NCBI GenBank assembly: GCA_904502055.1
Contig: CAJGDZ010000001.1
Span: forward strand, 1-42,945
Direction: 5' to 3'
Source: an uncultured Clostridia bacterium
GTDB lineage: Bacteria > Bacillota > Clostridia > Oscillospirales > CAG-272
DNA: 42,945 nt
Positions 8,028-15,338 of the stretch are shown one piece after another (positions within the stretch are counted from its first letter, which is position 1; each line of letters opens with the position of its first letter). The translations under genes were made by a program, and so were the position numbers. Below the pieces are notes generated by a model. The model did not search any database, was not told where the DNA came from, and was given only the letters and a program-made list of their open reading frames with translations.

Positions 8028-9152
8028 ATGTCGATTGGGCAGAATATTAAGAAATACCGAAAAGAAAAAGGGTATACGCAGAGAGAGCTTGCCGATTTGA
8101 TCGGTGTATCCGTGCAGTCGGTTTCCAAGTGGGAAACCGATACGGGAGCGCCCGATATATCGCAGGTGGTTCCGCTGGCCTCGGCTTTGGAAATTTCCAC
8201 CGATGCTCTTTTTGCTTATGAACATCATATCAAGCATAACGGATACGAGTCGCTTCGAAAAGACTATAGTAGGCAAGATGTGTTTCGAGATCAAACCTAC
8301 ACATTTCAAGAATACGAGATACTTTGTAACTATTTTTCCGCTCACCCCCAGAATTCCGAGGCGGCGTCTATGTGCCTCAAATGCTTGGTGGATATGATCG
8401 TTGCACGCAAAATGCAGGACAAAGGGAAAAGTGAGCTGATTGCTGAGTGTGAAAAATATGCAAATTGTATTTTTAAATATGAATCCGATGCAGATACTGT
8501 ATTTATGAATCATTTTGTTCTTGCACGCGGGTATTCTGCACTCGGTGAAATTGCAAAAGCGAAGGAGATCCTGGGTAAGATTCCCGTGACCTTCGGAGAC
8601 CGGTTGTATTGGGAAGCGGAGATCGCTCAAGCCAATAAGGAATATGATGAGGCAATGCTAAAATGCCGCTCAAGCTTTGCTCTAAAGGCAAGATACATTT
8701 CAAGATGTATCCGTATGGCGGGAGAGATACACCAGGCACAGGATGCCGAACACGGCCTGGAGTTGCGTATGGAATACGAGGAATATATGCTCAGATTGCT
8801 GAATGCCTTTCTTTCGGGCGGCAACTATTTGCCTTGCCGTCAGATCTTTCAAAAGTATGTTTTGCTTTGCGGAATGGTGCAGAAGTATATAAAATTGGGC
8901 AAGCTCGATCTGGCGCTTGAGAGAGCGGAAATGCTTTTTGAGGGAAGAAAGAATTTTCATAATTTCTTACAGCAGCCGCAGGACACGTATTCCTTATTGT
9001 TTGAGAATAACGATTCTGCGGAATATCAAGCGCAAACAAAGAAACGGCTTGACAGTTATGTTCGGTCTGCGGTGGAGCATTTGAAAACAGTTTCCGACAG
9101 TACGTATGCGCTGAGAATCAAGGTCTTGCTTGACAAGTATGATTTAAAATAA
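8028..9152 (+). CDS. XRE-family transcriptional regulator with helical-repeat C terminus
   Basis: The 374-residue product has a clear HTH_3 domain at residues 1-65 (MSIGQNIKKYRKEKGYTQRE, then LIGVSVQSVSKWE). The remaining 300 residues are alpha-helical, with AKAKEILGKIP and WEAEIAQANKEYDEAML segments that look like degenerate TPR repeats. This architecture is common among sensor regulators, including peptide-responsive RRNPP proteins, but no adjacent peptide gene or target is visible. The ATG is preceded by GGAGGT with good spacing; an upstream in-frame ATG at 7947 lies before the promoter and was discarded. The gene is monocistronic between two terminators. Confidence 0.88.
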   Translation: MSIGQNIKKYRKEKGYTQRELADLIGVSVQSVSKWETDTGAPDISQVVPLASALEISTDALFAYEHHIKHNGYESLRKDYSRQDVFRDQTYTFQEYEILCNYFSAHPQNSEAASMCLKCLVDMIVARKMQDKGKSELIAECEKYANCIFKYESDADTVFMNHFVLARGYSALGEIAKAKEILGKIPVTFGDRLYWEAEIAQANKEYDEAMLKCRSSFALKARYISRCIRMAGEIHQAQDAEHGLELRMEYEEYMLRLLNAFLSGGNYLPCRQIFQKYVLLCGMVQKYIKLGKLDLALERAEMLFEGRKNFHNFLQQPQDTYSLLFENNDSAEYQAQTKKRLDSYVRSAVEHLKTVSDSTYALRIKVLLDKYDLK

Positions 9153-9210
9153 CAAAAGGAGTCTATATTTATTTATGTCCTCCAAAATATGCGAAATGCA
9201 TTATTAAACA

Positions 9211-9240
9211 AAAAAGCATCCGAAAAATCGGATGCTTTTT
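9211..9240. terminator. Bidirectional intrinsic terminator
   Basis: AAAAAGCATCCG and its perfect complement around a 6-nt loop, with A- and T-runs on the two sides. It can end both the XRE gene (plus) and the tRNA-Met/Glu transcript (minus). Confidence 0.88.
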
Positions 9241-9244
9241 TATT

Positions 9245-9319
9245 TGGTGACCCGTACGGGAATCGAACCCATGTTACAGCCGTGAAAGGGCCGTGTCTTA
9301 ACCTCTTGACCAACGGGCC
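9245..9319 (-). tRNA. tRNA-Glu (anticodon TTC)
   Basis: 75 nt including an encoded CCA. The acceptor stem is GGCCCGT/ACGGGTC with one G-T pair, the anticodon loop is CTTTCAC, and the T arm is ATGGG-TTCGATT-CCCGT. It is the second gene of a two-tRNA minus-strand transcript. Confidence 0.96.
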
Positions 9320-9323
9320 GCTT

Positions 9324-9355
9324 TACAAAATGCGGACCTAGGTCCGCATTTTGTA
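9324..9355. repeat. Perfect 32-bp palindrome between the two tRNA genes
   Basis: A 16-base half-site starting TACAAAATGCGG is followed directly by its exact reverse complement, with no spacer. It begins immediately after the CCA of tRNA-Met and ends 4 nt before tRNA-Glu. As RNA it would fold into a hairpin of about 14 bp with flanking A and U tracts, so it may be a processing guide or an internal terminator. Confidence 0.8.
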
Positions 9356-9432
9356 TGGTAGCGGGAATTGGACTTGAACCCATGACCTATCGGGTATGAA
9401 CCGATTGCTCTAGCCAACTGAGCTATCCCGCC
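9356..9432 (-). tRNA. tRNA-Met (anticodon CAT), elongator type
   Basis: 77 nt including an encoded CCA. The acceptor stem is GGCGGGA/TCCCGCT (terminal G-T), the anticodon stem is ATCGG/CCGAT and the loop TTCATAC. The G1-T72 pair and the anticodon stem without three consecutive G-C pairs argue against initiator tRNA; tRNA-Ile2 cannot be wholly excluded. The T stem ATGGG/CCAAT contains a G51-A63 mismatch. Confidence 0.88.
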
Positions 9433-9450
9433 ATTTTTGAACGCTCCGAT

Positions 9451-9479
9451 ATTATATCACAAACTTTATTTGTTGTCAA
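9451..9479 (-). promoter_or_regulatory. Sigma-A promoter for tRNA-Met/tRNA-Glu
   Basis: Minus-strand consensus TTGACA and TATAAT with a 17-nt spacer, 18 nt before the tRNA-Met 5' end. Confidence 0.88.
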
Positions 9480-9612
9480 GAGTTTTTTCACACTTTTTTA
9501 CTTTTTTATTTGCTTTGCTTTCGGTTTGTTAAAAATCAAACAACTTTTTGCCTTTTTTAACACGAAAATGGACGATTTGCCGACTTTTTGAAAAAGCGGC
9601 AACTATTTTTCC

Positions 9613-9641
9613 TTGAAAAAAGCATAGAATTATGATATAAT
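9613..9641 (+). promoter_or_regulatory. Sigma-A promoter for the rnf operon
   Basis: TTGAAA and TATAAT with a 17-nt spacer. The predicted transcript start near 9648 gives a leader of about 80 nt before rnfC. Confidence 0.8.
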
Positions 9642-9656
9642 AAATTGAATTATAAG

Positions 9657-9711
9657 GCGAAATGTTTGTTTTTTCGCAAATTTGAATTTTGAGCCTCCGC
9701 AAGGATGGCTC
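9657..9711 (+). promoter_or_regulatory. Two-hairpin leader of the rnf operon
   Basis: Hairpin 1 (GCGAAA/TTTCGC, 9657-9677) is followed by hairpin 2 (9691-9711): GAGCC and TCC pair with GGA and GGCTC around a GCAA (GNRA-type) tetraloop with one bulged T. Hairpin 2 ends just before the ribosome site AGAGGTGG. A GNRA loop suggests a possible tertiary contact. No known riboswitch class is recognised. Confidence 0.4.
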
Positions 9712-9727
9712 AGGAAAGAGGTGGACT

Positions 9728-11083
9728 TTGAAATATACGTTCAAAGGCGGCGCGCACGTTGAGGAGTACAAAAATACCCGCGGCTGCAGCATCGAAAAGA
9801 TGTCCGCACCGGCCAAGGTCTATATTCCCATGTCGCAGCACATCGGTGCACACTGTAAGCCGGTTGTGGCGGTGGGAGATATGGTTACATATGGCCAGAC
9901 CGTTGGCGTTGTTGAGTCGGGACTTGGTTGTCCGGTACATTCCAGCGTTTCGGGAAGGGTGGTTGCCATCGATCCCATCAAAAACGCGCAAGGCGTAGTC
10001 ATTGAGACGGTCATTATTGAAAACGACGGCGAGTATACGCCCTGTGCCGATATTAAGCCCTGGCCGAAAAAGCTGGAGGAGACCACGGCAGAGGAGATCG
10101 TAGAGATGACCCGTCTTGCCGGAATTTCGGGTATGGGCGGTGCCACGTTCCCCACGTATGCCAAGATCGCGGGCGCGATCGGCAAGGTGGATACGCTGAT
10201 CATCAACTGCGCCGAGTGCGAGCCCTTTATCACGGCCAATCACCGTTTGATGCTGGAGCGTCCCGACGAGGTGGTGTACGGTGCCAATATTTTGCGTCAC
10301 GCACTGGGGCTTTCCTCAGGCATTCTTGCCGTTGAGGATAACAAGCCCGATGCCATCGAGGCTCTCCGGAAGACCATTGCGGAGACGGGGATGCCCTTTG
10401 AGGTGGCGGTGATGAAGACCAAGTACCCGCAGGGTGACGAGCGTCAGATCATGTATGCGCTTCTGGGGAAGGAGCTTCCCGCAGGTAAGCTTCCGGCCGA
10501 CATTGGCTGCGTTATTTTCAATGCTGAGACAAGCGCGGCGGTTGCGGTGGCGTTTTATGACGGCACACCGCTTGTCAAGCGCATCGTTACGGTGGACGGA
10601 GACTGTCTCCGCACGCCCAAGAATCTGCTGGTTCATATCGGCACGAGCTATATGGACCTCATCCACGCGTGCGGCGGCCTTGTCAAGGCACCCAAGAAGA
10701 TCGTCAACGGCGGCCCGATGATGGGCTTTGCCCAGTGGGACATTGGCGGTGCGGTCACCAAGGGTACGTCCGCGATTCTGGTCTTTTCTGCGGAGTTTGA
10801 CGAAAACCAGTCACATCCCGAGGAGGCGTGTATTCGTTGCGGTCGATGCGTCAAAAATTGTCCGATGCATCTGATGCCCAATTATCTTGCGCTCTATACG
10901 TCTAACAAGATGTATGAGGAGGCGGAGAAGATGAACGCGCTCAGCTGTGTTGAGTGCGGAACCTGCTCGTACAATTGCCCCGGTAACATTCATATCGTGC
11001 AGCATATCCGCGTGGCCAAGGGTGTGATCCGTGCGGAGCGGCAACGAGCTAAAGAGGCGGCTGAGGCCTCGAAAGTAAAGTGA
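9728..11083 (+). CDS. rnfC: Rnf complex subunit C (ferredoxin:NAD+ oxidoreductase)
   Basis: Peripheral NADH-binding subunit of the Rnf complex, which couples electron transfer from reduced ferredoxin to NAD+ with Na+ or H+ export across the membrane. The 451 residues include the RnfC opening (FKGGAHVEEYKN), a flavin/NAD-binding core (GISGMGGATFPTYAK, INCAECEPFITANHRLM) and two 4Fe-4S motifs, CIRCGRCVKNCP and CVECGTCSYNCP. The start chosen is a TTG at 9728, 6-7 nt after AGAGGTGG and matching where the family begins; an ATG-initiated reading from 9689 would run through the leader hairpin. It is first in the order C-D-G-E-A-B, usual for Clostridia. Confidence 0.95.
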   Translation: MKYTFKGGAHVEEYKNTRGCSIEKMSAPAKVYIPMSQHIGAHCKPVVAVGDMVTYGQTVGVVESGLGCPVHSSVSGRVVAIDPIKNAQGVVIETVIIENDGEYTPCADIKPWPKKLEETTAEEIVEMTRLAGISGMGGATFPTYAKIAGAIGKVDTLIINCAECEPFITANHRLMLERPDEVVYGANILRHALGLSSGILAVEDNKPDAIEALRKTIAETGMPFEVAVMKTKYPQGDERQIMYALLGKELPAGKLPADIGCVIFNAETSAAVAVAFYDGTPLVKRIVTVDGDCLRTPKNLLVHIGTSYMDLIHACGGLVKAPKKIVNGGPMMGFAQWDIGGAVTKGTSAILVFSAEFDENQSHPEEACIRCGRCVKNCPMHLMPNYLALYTSNKMYEEAEKMNALSCVECGTCSYNCPGNIHIVQHIRVAKGVIRAERQRAKEAAEASKVK

Positions 11084-11096
11084 AGGGAGAAGTAAA

Positions 11097-12098
11097 ATGG
11101 ACGAAATGAACCAAGTGAACCTCAAAACGCCCGACCTGTTGACGGTCGTGCCTTCTCCTCATATTAAAAGCGGTGTAACCACGCAAAAGCTGATGCTTGA
11201 CGTCATTATTGCGCTCCTGCCCGCTTGCCTTTTCGGCGTTTATCAATTCGGAGCCCACGCCGCCACGCTTCTGATCGTTGGTGTGGCCTCTTCGGTTTTC
11301 TTTGAGTGGGCGTTCCAGAGAATTCTCGGCAGAAGGGTGTCGATCAAGGACCTTTCAGCCGTGGTAACGGGACTTCTCATCTCGATGAATCTGCCCTCTA
11401 CGGTGCCGTTCTGGCTTCCCATCATTGGCTCGTTCATTGCGATCGTGGTGGTCAAGCAGCTGTTTGGAGGCGTTGGAAAGAACTTTCTCAATCCCGCGCT
11501 TGCGGCAAGAATCTTTTTGTTTCTTTCGTGGTCGGACCGGATGGCCACGTTTACCGTGCCGCGCTGGGTGGGGAACGGCGTGGATGCCGTCGCGTATGCA
11601 ACGCCGCTGGCCTCGCTGGCTGAGAACGGAACGACGGGCGGCGCTACGCTTATGGATATGTTTCTGGGTAAAACGGGTGGCTGTATCGGTGAGATGTCGG
11701 CGCTTTTGCTTCTCGCGGGCGGCGTGTATCTGATCGTTCGCCGCGTGATCACCTGGCACATTCCCGTTTGCTATCTTGGTACGGTGGCGGTCTTTGCGCT
11801 GCTCCTTCCCGCAAGCGGTGCGATGTTTGACCTGAATACGGTTCTGACACAGCTTCTGTCGGGCGGTCTGATGCTCGGTGCGATCTTTATGGCAACCGAT
11901 TACGTCACTACCCCTGTCACTAAGTGGGGGCGGGTGATCTTCGGTATCGGTTGCGGACTCATCACCGTTCTTTTCCGCCGTTTCAGCAGCTATCCCGAGG
12001 GCACGTCCTTTGCTATCCTGGTTATGAATACGCTGGTTTGGTACATTGACAGACTTACAAAGCCCCGCGTTTTCGGAGGTGCAAAGCATGGAAAATAA
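11097..12098 (+). CDS. rnfD: Rnf complex subunit D
   Basis: Integral membrane subunit with about 9-10 helices in 333 residues, homologous to NqrB. The opening VVPSPHIKSGVTTQKLM is typical. A covalent FMN is expected on the Thr of a (S/x)xATPLA motif; here DAVAYATPLA places it at about Thr169. Conserved NPALAARIF and ATDYVTTPVTKWGR segments support the call. The start follows AAGGGAGAAG, 13 nt after rnfC. It overlaps rnfG by 11 nt. Confidence 0.95.
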   Translation: MDEMNQVNLKTPDLLTVVPSPHIKSGVTTQKLMLDVIIALLPACLFGVYQFGAHAATLLIVGVASSVFFEWAFQRILGRRVSIKDLSAVVTGLLISMNLPSTVPFWLPIIGSFIAIVVVKQLFGGVGKNFLNPALAARIFLFLSWSDRMATFTVPRWVGNGVDAVAYATPLASLAENGTTGGATLMDMFLGKTGGCIGEMSALLLLAGGVYLIVRRVITWHIPVCYLGTVAVFALLLPASGAMFDLNTVLTQLLSGGLMLGAIFMATDYVTTPVTKWGRVIFGIGCGLITVLFRRFSSYPEGTSFAILVMNTLVWYIDRLTKPRVFGGAKHGK

Positions 12099-12660
12099 GA
12101 GTTATGTGAAAAATATGGCGCTGGTAGGACTTAAGCTCCTTTTGATCTGCGCCGTGATCGCGGGCGTCGTGTCCTTTGTTTACACGGTGACCTTTGATGC
12201 CTATCAGAAAAATCTTGACCGCGAGATCCGCGAGTCGATGGCCATCATTTTCAATGCGGACGAGGACGACGTGATCGACCTTGACGTGTATGACGGCGCG
12301 CTTGACTCGGACATTCAGGCGGTCTATACCGTTAAGCTGAACGGCGAGGTTGTTGGCTATTGTGTGAACGTTATTGGCAAGGGCTTTGGCGGCGATATGA
12401 GCCTCATGGTTGGCTACCAGCCCGACAAGAGCATTCGCGGCGTATCCATTGTTTCGCACGCCGAGACGCCCGGCGTGGGCTCTAAGGTGGGCGATGCGGC
12501 GCATCTGTCGCAGTACGCAGGCCTTTCGGGTGAGCTTACGCTCTCTAAGCGAGGCGATGCCGACATTACGGCGATCTCGGGAGCTACCATCTCCTCGAAG
12601 GCGGTTCACGAAGCGGTTAATCGGGCAAGCGAGGTTCTCGCCTCGGTTCCCGTGGCGTAA
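12088..12660 (+). CDS. rnfG: Rnf complex subunit G (flavoprotein)
   Basis: A 190-residue subunit with one N-terminal membrane segment and an extracytoplasmic FMN-binding domain. The covalent FMN site is the SGAT motif (ISGATISS, Thr167). YQPDKSIRGVSIVSHAETPG matches the FMN-bind domain. The ATG is preceded by GGAGGT inside the end of rnfD; the longer in-frame start 14 codons upstream lacks a ribosome site. Confidence 0.95.
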   Translation: MENKSYVKNMALVGLKLLLICAVIAGVVSFVYTVTFDAYQKNLDREIRESMAIIFNADEDDVIDLDVYDGALDSDIQAVYTVKLNGEVVGYCVNVIGKGFGGDMSLMVGYQPDKSIRGVSIVSHAETPGVGSKVGDAAHLSQYAGLSGELTLSKRGDADITAISGATISSKAVHEAVNRASEVLASVPVA

Positions 12661-12672
12661 GGAGGGGTGAGT

Positions 12673-13362
12673 ATGCGTAAAAATTCAGGCTTTATCAAGC
12701 AGCTGAAGGAGGGAATTCTGGATAACAATCCCGTTCTCGTTCAGCTTTTGGGTATGTGTCCCACGCTTGCCACAACGACGTCGGTCGAAAATGCGATCGG
12801 TATGGGTGTGGCGGCAATGGCCGTTCTTATCTGCTCCAACATTTTTATTTCGCTTCTTCGCAAATTCATTCCGTCTCAGGTTCGTATCGCGGCGTTTATC
12901 GTCATCATTTCGGGCTTTGTGACGGCGGTCGAGCTGATCATGCGAGCGTATTTCTACTCGCTGTATCAGGCACTTGGCCTGTTCATCCCGCTGATCGTGG
13001 TTAACTGTATCATTCTGGCGCGCGCTGAGGCGTTTGCCTCGCGCAACAAGGTTCTCCCCTCGGCTATCGACGGCCTTGCCATGGGCCTTGGCTTTACCTT
13101 TGCCCTTGTGATCGTTGCCACCCTCCGTGAGGTGCTCGGTGCGGGTACCTTTATGGGAATGGATCTGTTCGGTGAGTATTACAGTCCCATTATGATCCTG
13201 GTTTCGCCTCCCGGTGCCTTTTTGACGCTGGGTCTTGTGATTGCGATCGTCCAGAAGATCCGCAATAACATTGAGGATAAGAAGCGTCTGGAAAAGCTGA
13301 TGAAGGTCGAGTTTGTCGACCATTCGGCAAAGCTGGCAAAGAAGGAGGATGAGACGGTATGA
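12673..13362 (+). CDS. rnfE: Rnf complex subunit E
   Basis: Integral membrane subunit paralogous to RnfA, 229 residues and about six helices. Family signatures are LKEGILDNNPVLVQLLGMCP, LRKFIPSQVRIAAFI and VVNCIILARAEAFAS; the Cys in VNCI and the CP site near residue 30 fit the cysteines that help hold an intramembrane Fe-S centre. The ATG at 12673 lies 7 nt after GGAGG; a GTG two codons upstream is too close to the ribosome site. The C-terminal tail is charged. It overlaps rnfA by 4 nt. Confidence 0.95.
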   Translation: MRKNSGFIKQLKEGILDNNPVLVQLLGMCPTLATTTSVENAIGMGVAAMAVLICSNIFISLLRKFIPSQVRIAAFIVIISGFVTAVELIMRAYFYSLYQALGLFIPLIVVNCIILARAEAFASRNKVLPSAIDGLAMGLGFTFALVIVATLREVLGAGTFMGMDLFGEYYSPIMILVSPPGAFLTLGLVIAIVQKIRNNIEDKKRLEKLMKVEFVDHSAKLAKKEDETV

Positions 13363-13940
13363 GCTTTGGAGAAATTTTACTGATGATGTTCGGTGCCGTG
13401 CTCGTCGAGAACTTCATTTTTGCTCGCTTTTACGGCTGTTGTCCCTTCCTTGGCGTTTCCGAAAAGCCGGATACCGCCTTTGGTATGGGTATGGCGGTTA
13501 CCTTTGTTATCACGCTCTCAAGCGCGGTGACCTGGCTTGTGTATAAGCTTCTGGAGCTTTTCCACCTGGAATATCTGCAGACCATCGCGTTTATCCTGGT
13601 GATCGCGGCGCTCGTTCAGTTTATTGAGATGTTCCTTCGCAAATTTATTCCGTCGCTTTATAGCGCTCTCGGCATTTATTTGCCGCTGATCACTACCAAC
13701 TGCGCGGTGCTCAGCTCGGCGCTTCTTAACATTCAGAACGGCTACAATCTGATCGAGTCCATCTGCTTCGGCTTCGCCGCGGCCATCGGCTTTACGCTGG
13801 CCATCGTGGTGTTTGCCGGTGTCCGTATGCGCCTTGCTACGGCAAAGCCTCCCAGATCCTTCAAGGGCTTCCCCTTGACGCTGATCGCGGCAGGTCTGCT
13901 TGCTATGGCGTTTTCGGGCTTTACAAGTCTTAGCTTTTAA
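13359..13940 (+). CDS. rnfA: Rnf complex subunit A
   Basis: A 193-residue, six-helix membrane subunit with ENFIFARFYGCCPFLGVS and LPLITTNCAVL, which carry the cysteines that, with RnfE, bind the membrane 2Fe-2S cluster passing electrons across the bilayer. The start overlaps the rnfE stop (ATGA), showing translational coupling. Confidence 0.96.
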   Translation: MSFGEILLMMFGAVLVENFIFARFYGCCPFLGVSEKPDTAFGMGMAVTFVITLSSAVTWLVYKLLELFHLEYLQTIAFILVIAALVQFIEMFLRKFIPSLYSALGIYLPLITTNCAVLSSALLNIQNGYNLIESICFGFAAAIGFTLAIVVFAGVRMRLATAKPPRSFKGFPLTLIAAGLLAMAFSGFTSLSF

Positions 13941-13952
13941 GGAGGGAAGAAA

Positions 13953-14798
13953 ATGCAAATATCTGACGTTTTGATTCCCGTCCTGATTTTCGCGGGACTT
14001 GGTGTGTTTTTCGGTATCCTTCTTGCGATCGCCGCCAAGATCTTTGAGGTCAAGGTGGATGAGCGCGTTCCCAAGGTGCAGGAGTGCCTGCCGGGGGCCA
14101 ACTGCGGCGGCTGCGGCTATTCGGGCTGCGGTGCGCTGGCTGAGGCCATCGTAAAGGGAGAGGCCAAACCGAGCGCTTGTACGGTGGGAGGCGCGGAGAC
14201 CGCCCAAAAGATTGGCGAGATCATGGGCGTTGAGGTCGAGGAGCGTGTTCGTATGCGTGCACAGGTCATGTGCTCGGGTACGGCGGAGTTCGCCAAGAAA
14301 AAGTACATTTATGCGGGCGCAAAGGACTGCATTTCGGCCACCAAGCTGGCGGGCGGCGACAAGCTGTGCCCCAACGGTTGTATCGGTCTTGGAACCTGTG
14401 TGACGTCCTGTCCGTTCGGGGCGATCTCGGTCGTGAACGGCGTTGCCGTCGTTGACTACAAGAAGTGCGAGGGCTGCGGCGTGTGCACGCACGCGTGCCC
14501 CAAGGGGATCATCAAGCTGATTCCATATAACAGCCGTCACTGGGTTGGTTGTATGTCGGTCGAGAAGGGCGCGGTTACGCGCAAGCAATGCGAGGTGGGC
14601 TGCATCAGCTGCAAGCTTTGTGAAAAGGCTTGCGAGTACGATGCCATTCACGTCAACGGCTTTGTAGCGTCGATCGACTATGATAAGTGCGTGGGTTGCA
14701 ACAAGTGTGTGGACAAATGTCCGAGACACATCATCTGGTCGGCGGGCACACAGTACGGAAACCTTGTGATCCTTCGCGAAAACATCAAGGATATATAA
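13953..14798 (+). CDS. rnfB: Rnf complex subunit B (polyferredoxin)
   Basis: Electron entry subunit that accepts electrons from ferredoxin. The 281 residues begin with one membrane anchor (about 5-28), then the RnfB-type cluster motif CLPGANCGGCGYSGC, and four further Cys groups: CPNGCIGLGTCVTSCP, CEGCGVCTHACP, CEVGCISCKLCEKACE and CVGCNKCVDKCP. The start follows AAGGAGGG. It is last in the operon, and a terminator begins 4 nt after the stop. Confidence 0.96.
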   Translation: MQISDVLIPVLIFAGLGVFFGILLAIAAKIFEVKVDERVPKVQECLPGANCGGCGYSGCGALAEAIVKGEAKPSACTVGGAETAQKIGEIMGVEVEERVRMRAQVMCSGTAEFAKKKYIYAGAKDCISATKLAGGDKLCPNGCIGLGTCVTSCPFGAISVVNGVAVVDYKKCEGCGVCTHACPKGIIKLIPYNSRHWVGCMSVEKGAVTRKQCEVGCISCKLCEKACEYDAIHVNGFVASIDYDKCVGCNKCVDKCPRHIIWSAGTQYGNLVILRENIKDI

Positions 14799-14801
14799 AA
14801 G

Positions 14802-14829
14802 AAAAACCCGATTTTATATCGGGTTTTTT
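14802..14829 (+). terminator. Intrinsic terminator of the rnf operon
   Basis: AAAAACCCGAT/ATCGGGTTTTT stem with a 5-nt loop and a T-run. The next promoter's -35 box begins 2 nt later. Confidence 0.92.
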
Positions 14830-14830
14830 C

Positions 14831-14859
14831 TTGACAAAAGGGGGAAAATCGTGTATACT
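14831..14859 (+). promoter_or_regulatory. Sigma-A promoter for the small lipoprotein gene
   Basis: Consensus TTGACA and TATACT with a 17-nt spacer, immediately after the rnf terminator. Confidence 0.85.
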
Positions 14860-14897
14860 GTATATGTCACAGCTTGACAAGAAAGGATGAAGACAAA

Positions 14898-15293
14898 ATG
14901 AAAAAAACTGTAAAGATTCTCTCCCTTGTAATGGCACTCGTACTCGTTTGCTTTGTTTTCGCTTCTTGCGCAAAGACGCTTTCGGGCACGTATTCGGTAG
15001 AGGCAGGCGGTTCGCTTGTTGGCGGTAAGATCTCGATGACCTTCAGCGGTAAGAACGTGACCGTTACCACAACGGCAGGCATTGCCGGCTTCACCTCCAC
15101 CAACGAGGTAAAGGGAACCTATGAGATCGCAGAGGCGGCTGACGGTACGCAGACCATCACCATCACCTACGAGGGTGACGCTGAGGGCGACGCCGGTAAG
15201 CTTAGCGGAACGCAGAGCTTCTCTGATGGTAAGGATGAGAACGGCAACAAATATATTAAAGTTGGCATCTTTACGCTTACACAGGTAAAATAA
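14898..15293 (+). CDS. Small secreted lipoprotein, function unknown
   Basis: The 131-residue product has a lipoprotein signal peptide (MKKTVKILSLVMALVLVCF, then VFASC with the lipid-modified Cys about residue 24). The mature part is about 108 residues rich in Gly, Thr and Ser with alternating hydrophobic residues (SGTYSVEAGGSLVGGKISMT, TYEIAEAADGTQTITITYEG), which suggests a small beta-barrel or lipocalin-like fold. This is an inference from pattern only. Start follows GAAAGGATGAAG. It is monocistronic between its own strong promoter and a terminator. No partner is visible. Confidence 0.8.
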   Translation: MKKTVKILSLVMALVLVCFVFASCAKTLSGTYSVEAGGSLVGGKISMTFSGKNVTVTTTAGIAGFTSTNEVKGTYEIAEAADGTQTITITYEGDAEGDAGKLSGTQSFSDGKDENGNKYIKVGIFTLTQVK

Positions 15294-15303
15294 AAACGAA
15301 AAA

Positions 15304-15335
15304 CAAACGGCTGTTGCATTGCAACAGCCGTTTTT
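15304..15335. terminator. Bidirectional terminator between lipoprotein and ABC genes
   Basis: CGGCTGTTGCA and TGCAACAGCCG around one base, flanked by A-rich sequence on one side and TTTTT on the other. It serves both convergent transcripts. Confidence 0.88.
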
Positions 15336-15338
15336 CTT

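Noticed and set aside
9657..9711. rnf leader as a known Na+ or flavin riboswitch
   Set aside because: The two simple hairpins do not show the multi-helix cores or conserved loops of those classes that I can recognise.
13518..14729. Minus-strand open frame opposite rnfA-rnfB (403 codons)
   Set aside because: Covers two conserved Rnf genes in antisense and has no family features.
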